A model generated the notes under the pieces. The model searched no databases and had not been told where the DNA came from. It saw nothing but the letters and a program-made list of their open reading frames with translations. From Craterostigma plantagineum (lineage: Eukaryota; Streptophyta; Magnoliopsida; Lamiales; Linderniaceae): a stretch of 64,000 nt of DNA. The DNA is taken from assembly GCA_027422505.1 (NCBI GenBank), contig JAPQWV010000050.1, forward strand, positions 5,580,001 through 5,644,000, read 5' to 3'. Below are positions 10,469-23,027 of this stretch, piece by piece; within the stretch, counting starts at the first letter, position 1, and every line of letters starts with the position of its first letter. Position numbers and translations under genes: made by a program.

Positions 10469-13400
10469 ATGGGTAGAGGGAAGATCGTGATCCGTAGGAT
10501 CGACAACTCGACTAGCAGACAGGTTACTTTCTCGAAGAGAAGAAATGGGTTGCTTAAGAAGGCTAAGGAACTATCAATCCTTTGCGATGCTGAGGTTGGA
10601 TTGATCATCTTCTCTAGCACAGGGAAGCTCTACGATTTCGCAAGTACCAGGTTTGTCTATATATGATCTTTGATGGATAATATTATTACCTATGAGTTGT
10701 AACAAGGTTATTACAAATATTTGATTGATGTGTTCTCAGCGTCATATAGAGTAACTTTTCCTGCCTCTTGTATATATTTTGCCTTAAATATCTGAGATCT
10801 CTTTCTCGGTAAGGGTTTAGATCAATAAGCATACATCACAAATACCAAAGAGATTGTAAGTTCCTCTAAAGAACCTGTAAGATCCTGAGTTATCTCTGAA
10901 TTTTTGTTGATCAAGATGATAGTACTAGTCTTGAACCCCTTTGATCAAGTGAGATATGAGAGTCAAACTAGATGCTAAGTTCATGTGCTGATGAATATAC
11001 TGTTATGAACTTTTTTGCAAGTACATGTACTAATTAGGTGGATCTGATCATAAGACCTAGACTTTTAACTAACCGTACGTACATGAATATATGTGAAAGT
11101 GCTATATGTCATGTCTTTTTATTTTCTTGTTTCAGCATGAAATCCGTGATTGAGAGATACAACAAACTCAAAGAGGAGCATTATCTTTATCGTCTGGCGA
11201 ATCCCTCTTCGGAAGTTATGGTAATAAACTCTTTTAAATCTATATATACTTTGTGCGTTGCATGTTGGGTATTCTATTTGCGACAGCGAAGAAGGTAAGT
11301 TGGAAGCACTGCAAGTGCATCGAATCACCTTTTGAAATGAAGAACCCTAGAAAGAGAGGGAGAGACTTAGATCCACCAATATAAGCAACTATAGACTTGA
11401 GACTTATGTTTTAGAGAAAACTTCTACTTTTGAGATATTGGGAGTGGGACTCAAATTTCATAGCAAAGGCTATAACTCCAACTTACAGAAGAAGCAGCAT
11501 CTAAATGCGTATAGAAGATTCATCGTCACCGCGAAGTGACAAAGATGATTGATATTGGCATAAGCTTCAAATGCCGTTTGAGATGTTTCTCGTCTTCCTA
11601 TGATATGAATATGAGTTGTTATAGCAGATGAGCTCATAATTTTTTCTCTTCAGAAGCAGCACACATAGACCGACCATGTAAATTTTAAGCTTACATGGGA
11701 CAACATAAAAAAAGCTGCTTGCAAGAACAAGACTCGAGGCCATCTCAATGCACGGGGGAGAGCGTGAAAGAAATTCCATTAAAACATAGTTCGTTTATTA
11801 CAGGATTTAATAATAGCGCAGACTTCGAGCATACAAATGAATCCTCCTGCCACTGAGTATATGTGTTCCTAGCTGAACCATATCTCATGTGATACGGACA
11901 GATGAGATGATACATAGTTATGCTATGGGAAAGAAAAATCAGCAAACTATGTAAATGACATAAACAGACTTTTAGGATGATGATTCTTATATGTTGCTGT
12001 GAAAAATCTATCCCTGCAATGGGAAAAAACCACATAAGAAGCTGGAAAAGATACAGCATGAGTTTGAGGCATTGCTCAAGTACAAAGAAGATAAGCTTAC
12101 ACTAGGCAATCTCTCCCATGATGAAAGTCACAAAATAAATCACAAGGATGATCAAAACATATATGGGATATAGATAGAAAACTAGGCGATAATGAAGAAC
12201 CATGGATGAAACACTCTGCAATGTGAGGCATTTTAGTGTATCACGGAGAAGATATATGTACCTTGAAATTCATGGATATTATTAGCTCTATCTCTGGCAT
12301 GAAGCTTTCACAGAACTAGTAGATTGAATTTTCACTCGACCTCAAGAAAAAGTACTATCTTCCCTCTTCACGCCTTCCCGAAATCCATATCCTCACGTTT
12401 AAAAGGGAGTAAACATTTCTTCGTAAAGTTTTTAAGCCCTGCGTAGCAGCATAAAAATCTACCCGAAACTTTGTACTGAATCTCTCCGAGCTAAATCACA
12501 ATACTATTCTTTGTACTGAATCTTTCTGAGTAACATTTCTTCATAATGTTTTTAAGCCCTGCGTAGCAGCATAAAATCTACCCGAAACTTTGTACTGAAT
12601 CTTTCTGAGAAAATTCACAACACTATTCTATTACTTGGTTCTTGCAGGTTGCTCATCTTGACGTTAAGGTGGCCTCCTCCTCTCAGATGATTCTTATTAG
12701 TTCCTCTTCCTCAAAATCAACTCTCTTGCATAGGTTTTTTCCTGCTAATACCTTCTGCAAATTCAAATAACACTCTCACACGTCGTCAGTTCTTTCTGAT
12801 TAACTATTAATAACGTCCCCATAGCCGAAAAACGAAAAGGTGGAAAGGATTGATGCATGCAAAAAATGTACTCCCAAGTCCCACCATGCTAAACCATCCA
12901 GGATTGGAAGATTTCATTTTCTTATGATTGGAGAAAAGCGATCGACGTACATAGCGACTCGATATAGCAAAACGAAAAAGGTCTCCAAAGTCTTAGTCGT
13001 TATCACTCTGAAGATTACGAGCTTTTCGAAAACATCGAAAATCTCTACTCGCTCGTATGGAGTAGCAATATCTTTTAGTTGAAAGGAACAAAACAGAAGT
13101 ACAGATCGTGTTTGAAGAGAAGATATGAACTATGCACATACAGCTAGCTCTTCTATATATATATATATATATGAGTTCGAAGTTGTTGTTATATTTATTT
13201 AGTTCTATAAAAAAATCCTGTGTTCTTTAACTTGATTTTGGCTTGTTTATTTTGTAGTTTTGGCAAAGGGAAGCAGCCAACTTGAGAGCACAAATGCAGT
13301 ACCTGCAAGAAAGTCACAAGTAAGTTCTTCAGTTGAAAAAAGTGTTCTTTCGTGACAACTTTATTCTCAAATGAACAGAAATCCCTTTAACAATGGTTAA

Positions 13401-14283
13401 CCCATGACTGATTGGAAAAGCATGATCAGATGGTGAATGAAGATACAATGGGGAAATCATATGCGCAACTTGGCTTAACGATTTTATTAGCATACATTAT
13501 TGATGATATTGCATCTCTTCTTTCTCATCGCAGGCAGCTTTTGGGAGAAGAACTCTCAGGGTTGAGCTTCAAAGACCTTCAAAATCTGGAAAACCAGCTT
13601 GAAATGAGCTTGAAAGCTGTTCGGGTCAGAAAGGCAAGATATATAACTATACTTCAATCAATAAGTTCTACATAACAAAGTACTACTATTCATTACTACA
13701 GCATTAAGTTAACAAAAATCATAGCGTAAAACTCCAATTCTATCCATAACAGGACCAAATTCTGACAGATGAAATCAACGAGCTAAATAATAAGGTTCGT
13801 GAATAGAAAAATCAAAATTTTCTGTCTGGGCTGTCTGTTAACCAAAACCCTATACATCATGGCAATAAAAAGTGTGTTTACTATTTGTTGCAGGGAAACA
13901 TCATTCAGCAGGAAAACATAGAACTGCACAAGAAGGTGAACCTCCTACGTCAGGAGAACGAAGAACTTCAGAAGAAGGTAAAGAAAAAACATAGTATTAT
14001 GATGACAAACGAATAACAAATTATATTTATATAAGCAAATGGCATGTAGTTATCCCAGGTTTGTAAGGAAGGGGAAGTAAGTGAAGCAAAGACGACAGTG
14101 TCCCATGTTCCCCCAAGTGGAACCACTGATGATTTGCAGAAGTCCATTACACTTCACCTTAGCCCACCTCAAACTAATGGAGAAAGTGACAGACCAAAAA
14201 ATAATATGATGATCATAATGGGGTTGGTTGCTTTACTACTATTTTATACTATGCTCTCTTACAACATGTATTACTTCGTGTGA
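10469..14283 (+). CDS. MIKC-type MADS-box transcription factor, AGL17 clade (ANR1/AGL21/AGL16-like)
   Basis: DNA-binding regulator of the clade that contains ANR1 and AGL21 (root and nitrate responses) and AGL16. Seven exons: 10469-10650, 11136-11220, 13258-13319, 13534-13633, 13753-13794, 13894-13977 and 14059-14283, giving 259 residues. The MADS domain starts [20 protein letters not shown] and continues [30 protein letters not shown] in part. The clade signature [18 protein letters not shown] follows. The K domain spans exons 3-6 ([53 protein letters not shown]). Intron 2 is about 2 kb. Intron 4 appears to use a GC donor. Unusually, the last exon reads into a hydrophobic tail of about 20 residues just before the stop, which could be a membrane anchor or an artefact of a missed splice. 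Confidence 0.92.
12413..12630. repeat. Tandem duplication in MADS intron 2
   Basis: Two adjacent copies of roughly 100-120 bases (about 12413-12531 and 12532-12630). They share TTTTTAAGCCCTGCGTAGCA and ACCCGAAACTTTGTACTGAA with a few substitutions and a small deletion. Confidence 0.85.
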
Positions 14284-15173
14284 TGAAGTGAATGCAAGTA
14301 ATGATTTCCCTTTTTCGATTTCATTTGTTGTTGCAATGCAACAGGCGTCAACTGCATTAAGGAGTTGGGGGAAATTCATGGAAAAAAAAAGGACGAAAAG
14401 AAAGCCATGGTGTGAAGGAAGGTTTAAAATGCTAACTCGTATCTGTTTGAGTGGTGCTGCTATGTAAAGTTATTTGGACATAAACAAACACGTGTTTTTT
14501 TCACTGCTTGAGAAAATTACTCTTAAATACTGAAAAACAGTTTGAAGAACTGTATGTCCAAATATCACCAACCCTCTTAGTCCTAGACATATAGCAAGGA
14601 AAGGGCGATATAAGTCATTACGACATATATAGTAACTATATGTTAAATTAATATCTCAAGCGCGACATATATGTATTATGATGGTTGACTATTGGTTGAC
14701 ATGCAAATATGAAGACAAAAACAAAAATCAGGCGGTGTTTGTCGCTGATGGATATTTTTCAACTTTGAAGCTTCAAAATTTCCAAGGATGAGATAAAAAG
14801 TCTCTGATTTCATACCGTGAGGAGCCAGCCAAGATCAGCTACCTTACCAAACTAGTATTATTCCTTTTTTGACGATTAAGTAAATCTAATATTTGATTTT
14901 GCTAACGATAGCATAAACAGAGACTTAAAAATGCCAACCCGTGAGTTGAATGAAGACTTGAAAGAATATAATAAACGTCTAAAGGTACACCAAACCAAAC
15001 CACCTCTATATAAAATTGTCAATCATATCTCATTGATATGCTTAGAAGAAGAAAAAGATCATCTTTGTCCATACTTTTGGGAGGTATCTTCAGTATTCTT
15101 TTACCCTTTGATCAAACTCTCTTCATTTATTTAATTTGATCCCAGCTACTAAACTAATCTGACGCAGGGATCA
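14284..15173. other. Intergenic region between the MADS-box and bHLH genes
   Basis: Holds the MADS 3' UTR and the bHLH upstream region. A short open stretch starting with ATG at 14931 (MPTRELNEDLKEYNKRLK, then a possible donor at 14985) could be an upstream exon of the bHLH gene joined in phase to 15168. This is undecided. Confidence 0.45.
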
Positions 15174-16307
15174 ATGGATGATTCAACCTTCAGAAGCTTT
15201 GCTCAATCGGTTTATAACATATAAGCATATATGATTATAACCTTCACAAAACAATCTTTTGTGTTGTCACATAAAGACTGATCTTTTTTTATGACAGGGA
15301 ACTGATTATCCTCTTAATTTCTTACATCAATGGAATGGAGTGAACAGTTCTGTCGAAGAGCTTAGCTCTGTGACTACTTTTGCTGCTGCTCCCTCGATAT
15401 GCCAAGCAGAGTTACAACAACATTCGTTCTCTCAACAACCTTTTTTGGACTTCAAATCTGCAACTTGGAACTCATATCCCAAACCTGGAGATTGGAATCA
15501 ATCTCAAGTAGTTGTGCCTAAAGAGGAAGCATGGTCTTCTTCTAATGCTATAAATTTCGTTTCTGATTCAAAATTGAACAACTATCCCATCACCCCTTGT
15601 ACGAAGATAAGCACCACAAGTGCCAAGCTTTCCCAAGATCACGTCATAGCTGAGAGGAAAAGGAGAGATAAAATCAGACAGAAGTTCGTAGCGTTGTCTG
15701 CTCTAGTCCCAGGTTTAAAGAAGGTGCTGCACTGCAATAATATCTTTCCAGTCATTCTATGATGAGATGGAGAAAAGTCGTAATCTTTATCTGTTGTTTT
15801 GTGTTCTACGAATAGATGGACAAAGCTTCGATCCTCGGAGATGCGATAAAGCACATGAAACATCTCCAGGATAAAGTGAAGATCCTCGAGGAGCAATCCA
15901 AGAAGAGATTGGAGTCTGTGGTTTCCATAAACAAGTATGAAATCGGCGGCCATCATAATACAAGAAAGGAGACACTTCCCCAAGTTGAGGCAAGATTCTG
16001 CGATAGAGATGTTCTTATTACAATTCACTGCAAGAAACGAAATGGGATGTTTGAGAAGTCCATAGCAGAGATTGAGAAGCTCCATATGTCAATTGTTAAC
16101 AGCTGTGTGATGAGTTTCGGAGAATCTGCCCTCAACATTACGATTATTGCTAAGGTACCTACTAGGAATCTGATTTAAAGAATCATATTGTATATTTGCA
16201 TTGAACATATATATCTTGATGATGCTCACTTCTTGCAGAACGATGAGAGTGTCAGAAGAGACGTGAAGGAAGTGATAGAGAATCTGAATAACGCGCTAAA
16301 AAACTGA
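15174..16307 (+). CDS. bHLH transcription factor, subgroup IVa (bHLH18/19/20/25-like)
   Basis: Exons 15174-15209 (a longer exon starting at the acceptor before 15168), 15298-15723, 15816-16154 and 16239-16307 give 289 residues. The bHLH domain spans exons 2 and 3: HVIAERKRRDKIRQKFVALS, LVPGLKK, then MDKASILGDAIKHMKHLQDK. It includes the H-E-R DNA-contact residues for E-box/G-box recognition. A C-terminal ACT-like region follows (VEARFCDRDVLITIHCKK, then IAEIEKLHMSIVNSCVMSFG), as in the bHLH18/19/20/25 and NAI1 group. Members regulate jasmonate-controlled iron uptake, ER bodies or specialised metabolism; which applies here cannot be told. The start is uncertain. ATG 15174 begins MDDSTFRSFAQS, and an upstream exon with ATG 14931 would add about 20 residues in phase. 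Confidence 0.88.
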
Positions 16308-18399
16308 TGCAAAAATAAAATTTTCGATATGAAGTGTGTTGGCTATCCACCATCTTATTTCATGACCACCTTTGAAGGTTTGTTTGGCTGTGAGTTCATT
16401 TTGAAGAAGGGTTTTTTTTTTTTCTAACACGGTTCATCTTCATCTTGGCCATGTTAGTTATCATTCTACTCACCCTTCTGATGTAAAGCTTCGCAGCTGT
16501 ATTTTGTCTTTTTTTTTCTTGTTATGGAAGGTTGAAATTGAATTTCAACTGAACATAGTAATGTTAAGCTGGTGGATGGTGATACTTGTCATGTAATAAG
16601 CTGTTTGATTTGCTGAGTTTCTGAAGTTTGAATTTTCAATCTTACAAACTTGACGAGAACTTTGGACATTTAGGGTGAGTTTGGTATGCGGAATCCGGTG
16701 CGGAAAGGGAAAGAAAACGTATTATGGTACGACACGTAAGGCGTAATGTATAACGATCCGATGCGTATCATTTCATTTTCCTTTTCTTTTCCGCGTTGGA
16801 TTCCGCATACCAGACGGACTCTTACGACTTCTGTTTCCTTTGTGGGCCCAAAAGCAATAAAGGTACAAGGCCCAAATACTAGAGGCTTTAGCCCAATTAA
16901 GATTACAAAAGGAAACTACATATACAAAATTTAGAAAACAAAAAACCAAAATATTAATAACAATGTTTATGAATTGATAAGGACGATTTACTTGATTTTT
17001 AATGTTTCGTCATAGCTTACAAGTTTCACATATTTTCGGTGTGATTATTATATTAAGGGTCAGACATGTCACAAAAAAAAATTGTCTTAGTCATTTGAAT
17101 GTCGAATGACGATCTAGATGGCATTTTCCTTTCTTATTTATGTAATTAATAACAAAAAACTAAACTGGACTGACAGTTGTAAACCCATAAAGTAAAAAAG
17201 TTGACTGTTTTATAAGTAACTAAAGAGCACAAAAAACGTGTAGTAATAACTTGTCTCACCTGGTAATTTTGTTCTCCAAGAAGCTCGTAATGGCATTTAT
17301 ATCATAACTGTCCATGTTAACATCATGTTCTTGATTAATGCGATTTGTTAATAATATTACCATACCGCCAACCAAATCACATCCATAAATTAATCAATCT
17401 ATAGGTCGATCATGCATTTAGACACTACCCCTAATATTCAATTCATCATAGTTACGTACCATTCTTAGGATCACGGGCATTCATATCTCTGTCTTGAATC
17501 GTTTACCTTACAAGGATGGTGAGAGTAATGTTAAAATATATTTTGAGATATGTCGTATATTTTTTTTGTGCCACGTCTCATATGTCAAAACCAGACATAA
17601 GACGTCTCATGCTTAGGAAACTTTCATTAAAAAGAAAAAAAAAACTTCATTACAAATATTAAATGTCCCTTGCGGGTAGCGTGGGTTGTTATTAAAAAAA
17701 GGACCTCGTGAATTTTATAGCTCACAAAAATGCGATTTACCACACACGAAAGAAAAAATCAAGATGTCGCGTCTTGGATTCTCGAGATAATTATAATATG
17801 TATACAAATAAGTAGATGGCCATGTCCCATGCACAAATAATAAAAATATTCTTAGAACACGATTCGCAATTTGCACTCCCATCCCATTATTTATTTACTA
17901 TTTTTTTCCCGTTCAATGCACGGGTCATAATTATCTATAATTATTTGAAGTCGATTATACAACATAATTAACCATTTTCAATTAACTAATTAAAGAATTG
18001 ATTTTTAAAACTTGGGTTGATTAGTTTTTTAGAGTGTGAGGTGGTTTTATCAACATCTTAATAAAAAAAATTAATTAAAAAAATTAATGGACGTGACACG
18101 TGTCAACACCACAAAAAACTACATTTAAATGTATATATAGGATTACAGAATGGTTTATAATTAAGTAAAAAACAAATTTGAAAATTTTCGAGAAAGAAAA
18201 TATGCATGTTGTCTCTCGTAACACGCTTTTTAAAATGAGGCCGTTTAAGTTGCCCATACGAATCTTACTCACCATTATATATACCTAAACTAACATAACA
18301 ACGTCGCCTTGAATCATCACAACAATTCACACAAGAAACGATTTGCTCCTGCGTACGCACTAAGATACGCCATCTTCATCTTGGCTGGTTTTGGAGAAG
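16308..18399. other. Intergenic region with MITE, upstream of the first squalene epoxidase
   Basis: About 2.1 kb of AT-rich sequence with no coding exon recognised. It contains a PIF/Harbinger-type MITE at 16673-16821, a short CCCGT/ACGGG hairpin near 17908 and a probable TATA box (TATATATA near 18276) for the following gene. Confidence 0.6.
16673..16821. mobile_element. PIF/Harbinger (Tourist-like) MITE, 149 bp
   Basis: Terminal inverted repeats of about 24 bp match at 20 positions. The left end begins GGGTGAGTTTGGTATGCGG and the right end is its near-complement. The element is flanked on both sides by TTA (16670-16672 and 16822-16824), the 3-bp target duplication typical of PIF/Harbinger. 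No coding capacity. Confidence 0.8.
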
Positions 18400-21294
<2,895 letters not shown>

Positions 21295-21642
21295 TTGGAT
21301 CTTACTGGTATGAGATAGTGTTTCCAAGCTCCTTATTTGGTATTGGCTTTCTAATGCAAGGACAAAGGGTTAAAACAATTTTATTTTAAAAATTATGTTG
21401 AGAGAGACGTTGATTGATGCAAAATAAATCTTGATTAGGCTAATACTTATAACATATGGTAACAAATCGGAATGGGAGAAATGCGAGCACGCCCATCGTT
21501 TTCATAATGTAATAGCATCCATGAGCATTGAAAGCACACATGCACATCGATATGGGCAACTGCTGTAGCTTTCGACATATATGTGTGTACTCCCCTCTTT
21601 TCCTTAATCCAAATCGTTCAAGGATAGATATATATGGCCTTG

Positions 21643-21881
21643 ACTTACCTACCAAAGTGGGTATAACCCAACTCCTATTAAAAAAATAACATGTGTAATT
21701 TTTATTTAGTGAAACATGTATGTGTTGTTTTAACATAGTCGAGGTAGGGTATAATGTGTAACTTTTATTTAATGAAACACGTATGTGGTGTTTTAACATA
21801 GTGAGGGTAGGGTGTAATGTGTCACGTGTCATTTTCTGAGTAGAGTTGGGTTATACCCAATTGGGTAGGAAAGACAAAACC
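21643..21881 (+). mobile_element. MITE copy A, about 239 bp
   Basis: Its ends are inverted repeats. The left end contains GGGTATAACCCAACTCC and the right end GAGTTGGGTTATACCC followed by ATTGGGTAGGAAAG. The inside has two diverged copies of a unit containing TTTAACATAGT and ATAATGTGTAAC. No coding capacity; superfamily not determined. Confidence 0.65.
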
Positions 21882-22272
21882 TAACAGAAAAAGCTATTAA
21901 GCTAAATATACGACACTTTTCACTTTCACTTGGCCTTCGACTCTGGACTTTTATCTTCATCGGACTGGGAGCTCTACAAGGGATAAAAAGCTCCCGACCC
22001 GCGGGTCGGGAGAGACGAGATCCCACTAAGTGATACTCAAGGCTGACGACGGCGAGCGGCGGGGTGGGCGGAGGACTGGGTGCAGGGTAGAATTTACTTA
22101 ATACATGTCGTTGTAGAAATTACTTTTGTTTTTAAATACAATATGTTCTACCGTTTTCAAGATAAAATATTAACTATTTCCATATTTACCCCTATCTTAA
22201 ATAAAAATTGTTAAATTAGTTAAGATAATATAATTAATTAATGATATAATGAAGATTTTATATTATTTATTA

Positions 22273-22467
22273 AGGTTTTGTCTTTCCTACCCAATTGGGT
22301 ATAACCCAACTCCACTCAGAAAATGACACGTGACACATTACACCCTACCCTCACTATGTTAAAACACCACATACGTGTTTCATTAAATAAAAGTTACACA
22401 TTACACCCTACCCCACTATGTTAAAACAACACATACATGTTTCACTAAATAAAAAACAACACATGTT
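22273..22467 (-). mobile_element. MITE copy B, inverted relative to copy A
   Basis: Nearly the reverse complement of 21689-21881, beginning with CTTTCCTACCCAATTGGGT. The outer end lacks the terminal repeat seen in copy A, so it is truncated. With copy A it makes an inverted repeat with arms of about 195 bp and a spacer of about 390 bp. Confidence 0.7.
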
Positions 22468-22479
22468 CTTTAGTTCTTG

Positions 22480-22676
22480 ATAGTTGTTTTCTGTTTGTCC
22501 CTTGTAGACCTTTTCTCCCTACGTGGGAGTGTTGTACCCCATTATGTGGTTGTGTTGTGCTCGTTTGTGAGCCTTTGTTCTCCCGATTGACGATGTGCCG
22601 GTGAGATCCTTTGGGTTATTTAACTCCGGTACCTTTGTTGATTTATACAAACTGTTGTTTCGAAAAAAAAAAAAAG
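22480..22676 (+). repeat. Possible retroposon 3' end with poly(A)
   Basis: A GT-rich tract ending in a 13-A run (22664-22676) resembles the 3' end of a LINE or a processed transcript. No reverse transcriptase frame lies nearby, so this is only a weak call. Confidence 0.25.
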
Positions 22677-23027
22677 AATGACCAAGTTCTTTATTTCTCC
22701 TCATCGATTAGCAATTACAAAACATAGATATAGTCTAGCAATCCTCTTTTGACTTCTTTTTCTCTCACGGCATGAATCATGATTAATCTTCATTTAATCA
22801 ATCATCTTGATATAATAACAACAGTTGGGCCGATCCCCCATCCCATCACTGCAAACGGTGGTAGCAACAGCACCTCAGATTGTGTGCCTGTGTAAGTGTG
22901 TGTATTTCGTCTTTGTTACTGAGAATATATGATGCAGCACTACTATTACAATAACTGCACTTCAGCAGCTCGCGGATCCATTTGGATATAGGACTGCTAG
23001 TAATTGGTAATAATAATTAAGAAGACG

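Larger units (their letters stand above)
21295..23027. other. Intergenic region between the tandem squalene epoxidase genes
   Basis: About 1.7 kb without coding exons. It holds an inverted pair of MITE copies (21643-21881 and 22273-22467), a GC-rich perfect palindrome at 21991-22012, and a candidate retroposon 3' end with an A-run near 22664-22676. Confidence 0.65.

Noticed and set aside
11745..12059. Open frame on the minus strand inside MADS intron 2
   Set aside because: No similarity to a known protein and no splice or start support; treated as intron.
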